Shown: positions 45,803 to 54,875 of the stretch, in pieces
How the letters are laid out: the number at the start of each line of letters is the position of its first letter
How positions within the stretch are numbered: position 1 is the stretch's first letter
Assembly: GCF_016734805.1 (NCBI RefSeq)
Contig: NZ_JAERQG010000002.1
Span: 434,001-498,000, forward strand
From: Marivirga atlantica
GTDB taxonomy: Bacteria > Bacteroidota > Bacteroidia > Cytophagales > Cyclobacteriaceae
Direction: 5' to 3'
Length of the DNA stretch: 64,000 bases
Translations under genes and position numbers: made by a program
The notes under the pieces: generated by a model
Databases searched by the model: none
Seen by the model: only the letters and a program-made list of their open reading frames with translations
What the model was told of the DNA's origin: nothing

Positions 45803-45874
45803 AAGGTTAGTTAAATATGGCTAACCTTCTAGCTTAAAATTAATTGTTTTTAATAATGCTCTAAAAAATAGAGC
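45803..45874 (+). promoter_or_regulatory. Two inverted repeats upstream of etfB
   Basis: AAGGTTAG (45803-45810), ten-base loop, CTAACCTT (45821-45828); then GCTCTA (45858-45863), AAAAA, TAGAGC (45869-45874). Both are perfect. The second ends 30 bases before the etfB start and could fold in the leader RNA; the first could be an operator. No T tract follows, so they are not ordinary terminators. Confidence 0.4.
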
Positions 45875-45903
45875 GTAAATCTATAATATAACTTTTAAAA
45901 TAT

Positions 45904-46641
45904 ATGAAAATATTAGTTTGTATTACACACGTACCTGATACTACGGCTAAAATTTCTTTCACGGATAATGATACAAAATTTGACGCAAATGGTGTTCAAT
46001 TTATCATTGGTCCTTACGATGATTATGCTTTAGCAAGAGCAGTAGAGTTAAAAGAAGCCAGTGGCGGAAGTGTAACTGTTCTTAATGTAGGAACAGCTGA
46101 AACAGAACCAACTATCAGAAAGGCATTGGCTATAGGAGCTGATGATGCCATTAGAATTAATGCAGAGCCAACTGATTCTATGTTTGTTGCACAGCAAATT
46201 GCTAATCATGCAAAAGACGGTGGTTATGATTTAATCATGATGGGAAGAGAATCTATTGATTTTAATGGTGGCATGGTGCACGGTATGGTAGGTGAATTAC
46301 TTGGTATGCCTGCAATATCACCTGTAATGCAACTTGATATCGAAGGTGAAACAGCTAAGTTAGCTCGCGAGATTGAAGGTGGTAAAGAATACTTAGAATT
46401 ATCACTTCCATTTGTTGCCGGATGTCAGGAACCAATTGCTGAATGGAAAATCCCTAACATGAGAGGAATTATGTCGGCAAGAAGTAAAAAGCTAGAGGTG
46501 ATAGAACCTACCGATGCCACAGAAGCTGCAACCTTAGAGAAATATGAGATGCCTCCTGCAAAAGGTGAGGTGAAAATGATTGATGCTGATAATGTTGAAG
46601 AGCTTGTTCAGTTATTGAAGAATGAAGCCAAAGTATTATAA
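45904..46641 (+). CDS. etfB: Electron transfer flavoprotein subunit beta
   Basis: 245 residues. The start KILVCITHVPDT and the AMP-binding stretch DLIMMGRESIDFNGGMVHGMVGELLGMP are characteristic. With EtfA it carries electrons from acyl-CoA dehydrogenases to the quinone pool. etfA follows after a 53-base gap in the same direction. Two inverted repeats precede the gene. Confidence 0.96.
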   Translation: MKILVCITHVPDTTAKISFTDNDTKFDANGVQFIIGPYDDYALARAVELKEASGGSVTVLNVGTAETEPTIRKALAIGADDAIRINAEPTDSMFVAQQIANHAKDGGYDLIMMGRESIDFNGGMVHGMVGELLGMPAISPVMQLDIEGETAKLAREIEGGKEYLELSLPFVAGCQEPIAEWKIPNMRGIMSARSKKLEVIEPTDATEAATLEKYEMPPAKGEVKMIDADNVEELVQLLKNEAKVL

Positions 46642-46694
46642 GTAACATTCTTATTTCGATCACATATTTATAATTCAACTTTAAAAAAATTAAA

Positions 46695-47651
46695 ATGGCA
46701 ATATTAGTATTTATAGAACACGCAGAAGGCGTGGTAAAAAAATCTTCTTTAGAAGCTGTTTCTTACGCAGCTGCAATGGGTGATGAGGTTATCGGACTTG
46801 CTGTTGGAAGTATTGATGAGGGTGCTTTAAAAGCAGCCGGAAATGCTGGAGCTTCTAAAGTTTTACACGTAACCGATGAGAAATTAGAAAAAGGAATTAT
46901 ACAGGCGTATGCGCAGGTAATAAACCAGGCAATGGAAAGCACTGGAGCTGAGATTTTAGTGTTGGCTAAATCATCTTTGGGTGATCCTGTAGCAGCTAGG
47001 GTAGCAGCCAAGCAAGGAGCAGGCTTTGTTTCTAATGTAAGTGATTTACCTGATACTTCAAATGGCTTCAAAGTAAAGAGAAGTATTTATACAGGGAAAG
47101 CTTTTGCTAACGTAGAAATCAAAACAGATAAAAAGATATTAGGTCTAAAGAAGAACGCAGTTGAGCTTAAAACTGATGGAAGTGAAGCTACGGTTGAGAA
47201 ATTTGATGTATTATTATCTGATGATTCCTTCAAAGTAACAATTACATCTCAAGACAAGGCAACGGGTGAAATTCTTCTTCCTGAAGCAGAACTAGTAGTT
47301 TCTGGAGGTAGAGGAATGAAAGGACCAGAAAACTGGGGAATGATAGAAGAGCTTGCTAAAACTCTTGGTGCAGCTACAGGTTGCTCTAAGCCAGTATCTG
47401 ATATGGGATGGAGACCTCACCATGAGCACGTAGGACAGACAGGAGTTAAGGTTTCTCCTCAGTTATATGTTGCAATAGGTATTTCTGGTGCTATTCAGCA
47501 TTTAGCAGGTGTAAACTCTTCTAAAAATATAGTGGTAATTAATAAGGATCCTGAAGCACCTTTCTTCGCAGCTGCCGATTACGGTATAGTTGGAGATGCT
47601 TTTGAAGTAGTACCAAAATTAACTGAGGCGCTTAAAGCCGCTCAAAATTAA
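46695..47651 (+). CDS. etfA: Electron transfer flavoprotein subunit alpha
   Basis: 318 residues. The C-terminal FAD-binding domain is clear: VSGGRGMKGPENWGMIEELA, SKPVSDMGWRPHHEHVGQTG, and GISGAIQHLAGVNSSKNIVVINKDPEAPFF. Forms the ETF heterodimer with EtfB in fatty acid and branched-chain amino acid oxidation. A nuclease gene follows 11 bases downstream. Confidence 0.97.
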   Translation: MAILVFIEHAEGVVKKSSLEAVSYAAAMGDEVIGLAVGSIDEGALKAAGNAGASKVLHVTDEKLEKGIIQAYAQVINQAMESTGAEILVLAKSSLGDPVAARVAAKQGAGFVSNVSDLPDTSNGFKVKRSIYTGKAFANVEIKTDKKILGLKKNAVELKTDGSEATVEKFDVLLSDDSFKVTITSQDKATGEILLPEAELVVSGGRGMKGPENWGMIEELAKTLGAATGCSKPVSDMGWRPHHEHVGQTGVKVSPQLYVAIGISGAIQHLAGVNSSKNIVVINKDPEAPFFAAADYGIVGDAFEVVPKLTEALKAAQN

Positions 47652-47662
47652 TTTTTGTATTT

Positions 47663-48274
47663 GTGGAAAAACTTAAACTTGAAATATTAGGACTTTCATC
47701 GAGTCAATCGCAATCAGGTTCCTTTGCTCTAGTTTTGGGGCAGTCTGAGGGTAACAGAAGACTACCTATTATAATAGGTATGTTTGAGGCGCAGGCTATT
47801 GCTATCGAGATTGAGAAAATTGTTCCTAATAGGCCTATGACGCATGATTTGTTTAAATCATTTGCTCATGGCTTTAATTTCACGGTTAAAGAAATCATCA
47901 TATCCGATCTTAAGGAAGGTGTATTTTATGCCAAAATTGTGTGCGATAATGGCGTGGACACCATAGAGGTTGATTCTCGTCCTTCGGATGCTATAGCTAT
48001 TGGTATAAGGTTCGATGCACCAATATACACTTATGAGAAGATTATGTCAGAAGCTGGAATAGTATTATCTGATGATTCACCGGAAGGCGATATTTCTGAG
48101 CTTAAAAAGCCAATCGCCAGAAGTGAAGAATCTAGTGACAAAGGCACTGACAAAAATGAACAGTTAAAAAACATGTCTATGGATAAATTAAATGACATGC
48201 TTGATAAGACTCTGAAAGATGAGGATTATGAATTGGCTGCTAAAATCAGGGATGAAATTAACCGTAGAAATTAA
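47663..48274 (+). CDS. Bifunctional nuclease (DUF151) with C-terminal UVR motif
   Basis: 203 residues: BFN/DUF151 domain (about 1-130, with LPIIIGMFEAQAIAIEIE and SRPSDAIAIGIRFDAPI), a charged linker, then a UVR (UvrB/UvrC-like) helical hairpin (LNDMLDKTLKDEDYELAAKIRDEINRR). Family members show RNase/DNase activity in plants and archaea; the bacterial role is uncertain. The start codon is GTG, 11 bases after etfA. Confidence 0.92.
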   Translation: MEKLKLEILGLSSSQSQSGSFALVLGQSEGNRRLPIIIGMFEAQAIAIEIEKIVPNRPMTHDLFKSFAHGFNFTVKEIIISDLKEGVFYAKIVCDNGVDTIEVDSRPSDAIAIGIRFDAPIYTYEKIMSEAGIVLSDDSPEGDISELKKPIARSEESSDKGTDKNEQLKNMSMDKLNDMLDKTLKDEDYELAAKIRDEINRRN

Positions 48275-48293
48275 GAGTTAAAATTTTGCCTTA

Positions 48294-48330
48294 AGGCTGG
48301 TTTTGATTATTTCAAAATCAGCCTTTTTTT
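48294..48330 (+). terminator. Terminator after the etfBA-nuclease operon
   Basis: GGCTGGTTTTGA (48295-48306) pairs with TCAAAATCAGCC (48312-48323) with one mismatch, loop of five bases, then T7. Confidence 0.9.
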
Positions 48331-48394
48331 ATTTCTCAACAAAAGTATTTTAGAAATCATAGTCTTTTAAATAAGGCTTCTTCAAAGAATATAC

Positions 48395-48402
48395 TAAATT
48401 TG
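48395..48402 (+). promoter_or_regulatory. Candidate -7 element for the tRNA nucleotidyltransferase gene
   Basis: TAAATTTG matches TAnnTTTG exactly, 40 bases before the ATG at 48442. A convincing -33 element is not seen. Confidence 0.35.
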
Positions 48403-48441
48403 ACATCTCTTAAGTAAAGCCTTGAGTCAGTTCCATAAATA

Positions 48442-49860
48442 ATGAATTTCCGATCAGTTCTTGATAGTTCGCCCATTTTTGAGAAAGTAAAATCTACCGC
48501 TGCTAAGTTAGGCGTTGAAACTTATGTGGTGGGAGGCTTTGTGCGTGACTTAATCTTAAAAAGACCTTCCAAAGACATTGACTTTGTTTGTGTTGGAAGT
48601 GGCATAGAACTAGCCAAATCGGTGGCAAGTGCTATACACGCAGAAAAGAAAATTCAGGTATTTAAGAATTTCGGGACTGCAAGTATTCAATATAAGTCAT
48701 ATGATCTTGAGTTTGTTGGTGCAAGAAAAGAGTCCTATCAGCGTGACAGCCGCAAACCCATAGTTGAAGACGGTACTCTGGCTGATGACCAAAACAGAAG
48801 GGATTTTACAATTAATGCATTAGCTATAAGCTTAAATGAGGAGACCTATGGAGATTTAGTTGATCCTTTCGATGGAGTTAAAGATCTAAAAAGGAAGACC
48901 ATTAGAACACCTCTTGATCCGGATGTGACCTTTTCTGATGATCCCCTAAGGATGATGAGAGCGGTACGTTTTGCTTCTCAACTCAAATTCGATATTGAAC
49001 CAGATACCTTTGATAGTATTATCAAAAATGCTGATAGACTTCAAATTATTTCTCAGGAACGTATAACTGATGAATTCAATAAAATTATTTCATCAGATAC
49101 ACCTTCTTATGGTTTTAAGTTGCTGTACCATGCTAATTTGTTGGATAAATTCTTTCCTGAATTTCAAAATCTACTGGGTGTTGATGAAAAGAATGGTTTA
49201 AAACATAAAGACAATTTCTATCACACACTTCAGGTTCTGGATAATACCGCTAAATATGGTGGTGATTTATGGTTGAGATGGGCCGCTATATTGCATGATA
49301 TTGCTAAACCAGCAACAAAACGCTTTCATCCTAAACAAGGGTGGACATTTCATGGGCATGAGGACAAAGGAGCTCGTATGGTTCCGAAAATTTTCAAGCG
49401 ATTTAAATTACCCATGAACGAGAAAATGAAGTATGTACAGAAATTGGTTTTACTTCATTTAAGGCCTATTCCTCTTGTAAGGGACAATATTACTGATACA
49501 GCTGTTAGGAGGTTGTTGTTCGATGCGGGTGATGATATTGAGGATTTAATGACGCTTTGCAGAGCTGATGTTACTTCAAAAAATCCTAACAAAGTTCAGA
49601 AGTATTTAAAGAACTTTGATATAGTTGAGCAGAAAATGAAAGAGGTGGAGGCTAAAGACCATGTTCGTAACTTCCAACCACCTATAAAAGGTGAGGAAAT
49701 TATGGATACCTTTGAGCTTCCTCCAGGCAGAGAGGTAGGAATAATCAAGAATGACATAAAAGAGGCCATATTAGATGGCGTGATTCAAAATAATTATAAA
49801 GAGGCACATGCCTATATGCTGACCCTCGGTGAAAAACTTAATTTAAAAAGTGTGAAATGA
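48442..49860 (+). CDS. tRNA nucleotidyltransferase / poly(A) polymerase with HD domain
   Basis: 472 residues. The nucleotidyltransferase head has [11 protein letters not shown] and the metal motif [19 protein letters not shown] and [15 protein letters not shown] follow, as in class II CCA enzymes. A C-terminal HD domain is visible ([22 protein letters not shown]). It adds or repairs the 3' CCA of tRNAs in the cytoplasm. The stop overlaps the start of the next gene (ATGA). Confidence 0.94.
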   Translation: MNFRSVLDSSPIFEKVKSTAAKLGVETYVVGGFVRDLILKRPSKDIDFVCVGSGIELAKSVASAIHAEKKIQVFKNFGTASIQYKSYDLEFVGARKESYQRDSRKPIVEDGTLADDQNRRDFTINALAISLNEETYGDLVDPFDGVKDLKRKTIRTPLDPDVTFSDDPLRMMRAVRFASQLKFDIEPDTFDSIIKNADRLQIISQERITDEFNKIISSDTPSYGFKLLYHANLLDKFFPEFQNLLGVDEKNGLKHKDNFYHTLQVLDNTAKYGGDLWLRWAAILHDIAKPATKRFHPKQGWTFHGHEDKGARMVPKIFKRFKLPMNEKMKYVQKLVLLHLRPIPLVRDNITDTAVRRLLFDAGDDIEDLMTLCRADVTSKNPNKVQKYLKNFDIVEQKMKEVEAKDHVRNFQPPIKGEEIMDTFELPPGREVGIIKNDIKEAILDGVIQNNYKEAHAYMLTLGEKLNLKSVK

Positions 49861-50546
49861 AGAATTTATTAAGAGTATCAGTTTTAGTACTGGGTTTATT
49901 TTTATTGAATAGTAATGTCAATGCACAAGACGCTAAGTCAGAATCAATTGATAGAGCCAAAATAAAGTATAGAATGGCTCTTCAGTTTAATGACTATGCT
50001 CAGGCTAAAAGTGCTATTTATGATCTAATGGTACTTGAGCCAACTAACCATTCATACCTCGATTCGCTAGCTTTTATGTATTTCGAGTTTAGACAATATG
50101 CTTCAGCAGCATTGACTAGTAAGGAAGCGCTAAAATACAACTCCCAAAATCAGGTGCTTTTACAAGTTGCTGCTCAAAGTTTTGATCAATTAGGTGCTAT
50201 CGATCAGTCATTAAAAATGTATCAACGTTTGTATAACTTATCTGATGATGCATTTGTGTTATTCGAGATTGCTAATCAACAGTATGAATTAAAAAATTAT
50301 GATGAAGCCATGATAAATACAGAACTTCTTTTAGGTAAGTCTGTCGTTAATAATAACATGGTAGTCGTTAAAAATGCAGAGAATAAAGAAATTCAGGTGC
50401 CGTTTAAAGCAGTGGTATACAATTTGCAAGGTTTAATAGCAAGAGCTCAGGGTAATGAGGAGAGTGCAAAAAAATATTTCAATAGTGCACTTGAATTAGC
50501 TCCTGATTATGCTTTAGTTAAAGAAAATTTGAATACATCAAAGTAA
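49857..50546 (+). CDS. Periplasmic TPR protein
   Basis: 229 residues: signal peptide (about 1-24, ends NVNAQ), then TPR repeats (including [43 protein letters not shown], and [25 protein letters not shown]). Probably a protein-interaction scaffold in the envelope. Its start overlaps the nucleotidyltransferase stop by four bases, so it is translationally coupled to a cytoplasmic tRNA enzyme, which is functionally unexpected. Confidence 0.87.
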   Translation: MKNLLRVSVLVLGLFLLNSNVNAQDAKSESIDRAKIKYRMALQFNDYAQAKSAIYDLMVLEPTNHSYLDSLAFMYFEFRQYASAALTSKEALKYNSQNQVLLQVAAQSFDQLGAIDQSLKMYQRLYNLSDDAFVLFEIANQQYELKNYDEAMINTELLLGKSVVNNNMVVVKNAENKEIQVPFKAVVYNLQGLIARAQGNEESAKKYFNSALELAPDYALVKENLNTSK

Positions 50547-50593
50547 TTATTTTCTTTACATGTTTAGTTTCAAACTAATTAACAACTAATAGA

Positions 50594-51457
50594 ATGATGA
50601 GATTACTATTTAGAGCGGCAATTTTAGTACTGATTATCGGTACTTCTGCTACAGGACAAAACTTATCTGGTGATAATTTCGCTACCGCTAATCAAGCTAA
50701 AAAAGCAACGGTTACTTTTGCTTATGTTGAAACACCGGGCTTCGTTTATAAAGATGCTAGTGGTAAGTTAACAGGTATATGTGTTGATATCATGGACGAT
50801 TTCTTGACTTACGTGAAATCAACTTATGGTATTAATGTTAATGCCAGATTTGTTGGTAATGGAAGCAGTTTCCGTGCCATGTATAATGGGGTTAAAAATG
50901 GCTCTAAAGGTGTTTTCGGTTTAGGAAATATTACTATGACCGAAGCTAGAAAATCTGAGATCAAGTTTAGTCCGGCATTTATAAAGAACTTTGCAATTCT
51001 GGTAACACACAATAGTGTTCCTACACTAAACTCAAAGTCAGAAATACCTCAAAAGTTTAATGGTTTTACAGCTTACACCGCTAAAGGAACATTAAATGAG
51101 AAAAGAATTAATGCAATTAAGGATCAGTACTACCCAGGTTTAAAAATAGAGTACGTTAACTCAAGTCCTGAAGTACTTGATAAAATACTTGCAGATAAGC
51201 AGTCATTCTCATTTCTGGATTTAGCCTTTTATTTTGATGCTGTAAAGGATAGAGACCCTATTAAAAGGCACCAGGTAGGAGATGAAGGTTCTGAAGAGTT
51301 TGCCTTCATTATGCCTTTATCAAGTGATTGGCAACCGATAATGGATGAGTTTTTTGCAGCAAACGGTGGGTATAAGAATACTACTGAATACAAAAAAATA
51401 TTGGTTAATCATTTAGGTTTAAGTGCAGTGAAATTACTGGATACTACCTCTGAATGA
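50594..51457 (+). CDS. Orphan solute-binding protein (SBP_bac_3 family)
   Basis: 287 residues: signal peptide (about 1-22, ends TGQ) without lipobox, then the two-lobe periplasmic amino-acid-binding fold (VETPGFVYKDASGKLTGICVDIMDDF; GLGNITMTEARKSEIKFSPAFI). No ABC permease or ATPase is nearby, so it may act as a sensor or scavenger rather than a transporter subunit. The start is the first of two adjacent ATG codons. Confidence 0.88.
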   Translation: MMRLLFRAAILVLIIGTSATGQNLSGDNFATANQAKKATVTFAYVETPGFVYKDASGKLTGICVDIMDDFLTYVKSTYGINVNARFVGNGSSFRAMYNGVKNGSKGVFGLGNITMTEARKSEIKFSPAFIKNFAILVTHNSVPTLNSKSEIPQKFNGFTAYTAKGTLNEKRINAIKDQYYPGLKIEYVNSSPEVLDKILADKQSFSFLDLAFYFDAVKDRDPIKRHQVGDEGSEEFAFIMPLSSDWQPIMDEFFAANGGYKNTTEYKKILVNHLGLSAVKLLDTTSE

Positions 51458-51478
51458 TCTCATTAAGTCATTAAAGAG

Positions 51479-51508
51479 ATGCGCACATTATGGTGCGCAT
51501 TTTTTTTG
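51479..51508 (+). terminator. Terminator after the solute-binding protein gene
   Basis: ATGCGCAC (51479-51486), six-base loop, GTGCGCAT (51493-51500), followed by a T8 run. Confidence 0.93.
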
Positions 51509-51539
51509 TCTTAGCTTTTACAATTCTTAATTTACTAAT

Positions 51540-52049
51540 ATGGAAGACAATAAAGACATCAAATACTGGGAAAGGTTTTTTCAGTCATTACAAATGACAT
51601 ACTACAGTTTACTTGCTGCTCCATTATTTCTATTTGCGATTGCCTTTCTTAGGGCTGAAAATGGGAATAACAAAATAGTAAATCTTGGACTGGACGAAGA
51701 AACATACTTAGTTGTTTCCGTATCAGTTGTGTCAGTTGTAATTGCGCTCATACTGTTGTTATACATCAGGCAAAAGTATAAGTTGATAGCCCGCATAGAA
51801 GAAATAAGACCTAAAATGAATGCGTACAGACAAGCTACTATGACGAAGTATATTGTTTTATGTGTGTTACAGTTGATAGTTGTTATAGCTTATGCAGCTA
51901 CTTATCATAATGGGCTGATGGGGCTTTTTACAGGTTTATTACTTTATGCTTCCTTCTTTAGGCCTGAGCTACAGACGGCAAAACGTTCATTAAGAATGAG
52001 TGAAAAGACATTTAGGCAAATTGATTATAAGACTAATATTTTACCGTAG
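51540..52049 (+). CDS. Four-helix membrane protein, hypothetical
   Basis: 169 residues: soluble N-terminus, then four membrane helices (about 21-38, 57-76, 100-117 and 123-137), and a short basic tail. No family recognised. Isolated between two terminators. The regular helix pattern and a clear ATG support a real gene. Confidence 0.75.
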   Translation: MEDNKDIKYWERFFQSLQMTYYSLLAAPLFLFAIAFLRAENGNNKIVNLGLDEETYLVVSVSVVSVVIALILLLYIRQKYKLIARIEEIRPKMNAYRQATMTKYIVLCVLQLIVVIAYAATYHNGLMGLFTGLLLYASFFRPELQTAKRSLRMSEKTFRQIDYKTNILP

Positions 52050-52054
52050 TCAAT

Positions 52055-52084
52055 AAAAAAGGGAAGCATTTGCTTCCCTTTTTT
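52055..52084. terminator. Bidirectional terminator
   Basis: Perfect 14-bp palindrome: A6 then GGGAAGCA (52061-52068), two-base centre TT, TGCTTCCC then T6. It serves the convergent genes on both sides. Confidence 0.94.
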
Positions 52085-52102
52085 ATGTTGGTTTGATATG
52101 TA

Positions 52103-53404
52103 TTAGAAAATTAATCCGAATGAGACTGCATTTAACTCAGGGCCTCTATTCTCAATATAAAGTGAGTTAAGATCATAAGTAGCGAATAAGTCTACACCTT
52201 TCCAGCCTATTTGAGCTTTGACTCCATAGCGTACACTGTTTAGGTGGAAATTATTTTTGTCAACATCTTTTCCATCATCCTCATATTTAAATTTTGACTT
52301 ACTTCCAATTCTATAACCTCCGTATACTCCAGCTCCAAATCTGAAGGCAGAATTTTTCTTGCCAAGTTTAAACATAGGCACTACTGCCGCATTTAAGTAA
52401 GTAATATTCAATTTGCTTCTGGTGGCACTTAAGTCTGCGCTTCGGTCTACAAATTCTACTTCTTCAGCACCTTTTACAATTTGGTATTTCGAATCAGCCA
52501 GAGCAAAGTTATACCACTGTAAACCAAACTGGAATAGCGATTTAAAGTAAGGCGAAAACTCTACTTCATGTACTGAATTTAAACCGTAAGTCCATGAGGT
52601 AATTGGATCAAGACTATACACTGCGTTATCGTTATCCGGTAGTTGATTATCTGAATTTAGATAGTTGTTTAAGCCAATCATAAATTCAAAGTCGTGATTG
52701 TAATCAATACCTTTTTTCTTGTCATCTCGGGTTACGCTGCTTTCTTTATTAAAGGCTTCAGAATAATCGTCATCATTACTTAGCCAGTTGTATGAGTCAT
52801 CATTTGCATCAAAAACTTTGCCTATTACAAAAGGTGCATCTGCATCTGCTGAGTAATCCCTTATAAAACCTACCCCTGATTCAGGTATATTTGTTACGGA
52901 TAGGTTTCCAGAAAAACCATCGTTGCAGTCAACCTCCATACTGATAGCGTCTATTTTACCATCAACAATTTGTAAATTGGTGTATTTAACGTTTATACCC
53001 TCTTCTTCAGCGTCTTCTTTAAAAGCCTCTAGTTGCTTTCTAGTGGTGTTTTCAAAGATTCTCACAGTAAAACTATCATTACTTTTATTGCTTAAGGCAG
53101 AGAGGTAATAATAGTCGCCATTTGCTTTAAGGTTGTAACTTTTATTAGAACCATGTACTACAACAGCATCTTCACCAATTTTATCCTTATTTTTTTCTAT
53201 TCCTGATATGATTTTACTCAGGTCCATTGATTTTACATCAGCCTTATTGCTAATATTCTTAAGTATTAAGAAAACCATTTCACCATCTTGCTTGATTACT
53301 TTTAAAGTATCAGACTGCCAGTTTTTGGCTTGTGCCGACTGGCCAATTAACATACATAATGCTAAAGCGAGTATTGTACTTATCTTTTTCATCTTTTTGT
53401 TCAT
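52103..53404 (-). CDS. Outer-membrane beta-barrel-like protein, hypothetical
   Basis: 433 residues: signal peptide (about 1-26, ends AQA), an extracytoplasmic N-terminal domain rich in Lys and Asn, then amphipathic beta strands in the second half (VHEVEFSPYFKSLFQFGLQWYNFAL, SAFRFGAGVYGGYRIG, VDLFATYDLNSLYI) and a C-terminal aromatic residue (GLIF), as in outer-membrane barrels. It is last in a sigma / anti-sigma / outer-membrane protein unit, six bases after the middle gene. No family recognised. Confidence 0.78.
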   Translation of the reverse strand: MNKKMKKISTILALALCMLIGQSAQAKNWQSDTLKVIKQDGEMVFLILKNISNKADVKSMDLSKIISGIEKNKDKIGEDAVVVHGSNKSYNLKANGDYYYLSALSNKSNDSFTVRIFENTTRKQLEAFKEDAEEEGINVKYTNLQIVDGKIDAISMEVDCNDGFSGNLSVTNIPESGVGFIRDYSADADAPFVIGKVFDANDDSYNWLSNDDDYSEAFNKESSVTRDDKKKGIDYNHDFEFMIGLNNYLNSDNQLPDNDNAVYSLDPITSWTYGLNSVHEVEFSPYFKSLFQFGLQWYNFALADSKYQIVKGAEEVEFVDRSADLSATRSKLNITYLNAAVVPMFKLGKKNSAFRFGAGVYGGYRIGSKSKFKYEDDGKDVDKNNFHLNSVRYGVKAQIGWKGVDLFATYDLNSLYIENRGPELNAVSFGLIF

Positions 53405-53410
53405 TTAGAA

Positions 53411-54094
53411 TTAATTAACACGCTTCTTTTCAAATTGAAGAGCTGAAGCGAAAAGCTCATTTTTTGCAGATCTTAAATCTGCTAAAGAAATCTCACTGGC
53501 CAGTGATTTTAATTTGTTTGTCTTTTGTTTGAACTCATTAAATTTATCACCTTCCACAGGCTTGTAGTTCATTTCTACTACAATCTCAGATTCTATTTTT
53601 CTGAAATCTGGCTGAAAATTATCATCAATAACAGCGAAAAGTGTTGTTGATTTTGCTTCCAGTTTTTTGAAGGTAATGTTATTGGTAGCCAACATTATTT
53701 CGTTTTTATTGGGCACCATATTTTTCAAGGTTGTTGTATTCGGTTGTGTGTTAACCTTTGCTGATTGCTTTGTTTTATTATCAACAGTTTCTGTTTTTGT
53801 GGCAGGTATCAGAAGCTGATTATCAGTATTTTGTGCCATGTTTAAGCTGTTGTTTAACTCAATTGGCTGTACAGCTACTGCTTTCTCTGTATTTCCGGAT
53901 TGATAAGATGTATAGCCTATACCTAAAGTAAATAGTAGGGCTACACTAGCTGCCGCATACCACACTAAAGGTTTTTTATTTTTTTTATTATTACCGAGCT
54001 GAGCTTGTAACTGAGCCCAGGCATCAGCTGAAACCTGTTCACTATGTCGGTCAAGCTTATTCTTAAATAGGGTATCTAATTTATTTGATTCCAT
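53411..54094 (-). CDS. Putative membrane anti-sigma factor
   Basis: 227 residues: a cytoplasmic N-terminal segment (LDTLFKNKLDRHSEQVSADAWAQL), one membrane helix (about 43-61, VWYAAASVALLFTLGIGYT), then a Thr/Asn/Lys-rich periplasmic tail. The motif SADAWAQLQAQLG before the helix occurs in small anti-sigma-type regulators. It overlaps the ECF sigma gene by 14 bases, which supports partnership. Function inferred from topology and context. Confidence 0.7.
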   Translation of the reverse strand: MESNKLDTLFKNKLDRHSEQVSADAWAQLQAQLGNNKKNKKPLVWYAAASVALLFTLGIGYTSYQSGNTEKAVAVQPIELNNSLNMAQNTDNQLLIPATKTETVDNKTKQSAKVNTQPNTTTLKNMVPNKNEIMLATNNITFKKLEAKSTTLFAVIDDNFQPDFRKIESEIVVEMNYKPVEGDKFNEFKQKTNKLKSLASEISLADLRSAKNELFASALQFEKKRVN

Positions 54095-54659
54095 GGCTAA
54101 GCTGTATATTTTGTTCCATTTCAGCCAGTCTTTTTTGAAGCAATGTTCTCGCTCTACTTAACTGCGATTTGGAAGTGTTTTCACTAATTTCTAATTGTTC
54201 TCCTATTTCCTTATGTGAGTAGCCTTCAATGGCATAGAGGTTGAAAACCGTTCTATAACCTACAGGCAGCTCACTAATAAGTTTTAATAAATCATTGGCT
54301 TCAAGGTGGTCTTCAAGTCTTTCAAAGTTTGGATTATCATATGCCTCTTCAATGTCAATACTTAAAGCCATATTTTTGTTTCTCCTCAAATACATTAATG
54401 ACTCATTCACCATTATCCTTTTCATCCAGCCTTCAAAATTTCCTTCACCACTATATTGATCAATGCGTTCAAAAATTTTAACGAAGGCTGTAACCATTGT
54501 TCCTTCTGCCTCAAGTCTATCTTTTATATACCTGCAGCAAATGCTAAGCATTCTTCCGGAGTATTTGTCAAATAGTGCTTTTTGTGCACTTGCCTTCTGA
54601 CGTTTACACCCGGCAATTAAGCTTTCTTCGGTGGTGGATTTTTGGATAAACACTTTCAT
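54081..54659 (-). CDS. ECF RNA polymerase sigma factor
   Basis: 192 residues. Region 2 reads AQKALFDKYSGRMLSICCRYIKD ... GNFEGWMKRIMVNESLMYLRR, and region 4 has LPVGYRTVFNLYAIEGYSHKEIGEQLEISENTSKSQLSRAR, a helix-turn-helix. The frame extends nine codons to a GTG at 54686, but the ATG at 54659 gives the usual N-terminus. First gene of the trio; it likely controls its own operon, as is common for ECF factors. Confidence 0.92.
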   Translation of the reverse strand: MKVFIQKSTTEESLIAGCKRQKASAQKALFDKYSGRMLSICCRYIKDRLEAEGTMVTAFVKIFERIDQYSGEGNFEGWMKRIMVNESLMYLRRNKNMALSIDIEEAYDNPNFERLEDHLEANDLLKLISELPVGYRTVFNLYAIEGYSHKEIGEQLEISENTSKSQLSRARTLLQKRLAEMEQNIQLSHGIK

Positions 54660-54824
54660 TTTTATGGTTACATAAGGAAGATGCACGAGCTATTGAAAGC
54701 GTTGCGTCAGTATTTAAGATTTTTTAAATATTATTGAATCTATTTTTATAAAGATAGTTAAATGTCAGAAAAACAGCTGTTTAGGTAATTTTTAAGTTTG
54801 TATGGAAAACCAAAAATTTGGCAA

Positions 54825-54855
54825 TAAAAAAGCACCAGCTTAAAGACTGGTGCTC
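54825..54855 (-). terminator. Terminator after the PspC-GIN gene
   Basis: AGCACCAG (54831-54838), eight-base loop, CTGGTGCT (54847-54854); on the minus strand a T5 tract follows. Confidence 0.88.
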
Positions 54856-54875
54856 AAAAATAGTTTATTTAGGTT

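Noticed and set aside
54660-54686. GTG start extending the ECF sigma factor by nine codons
   Set aside because: The ATG at 54659 gives the standard N-terminus; the extension adds no conserved residues.
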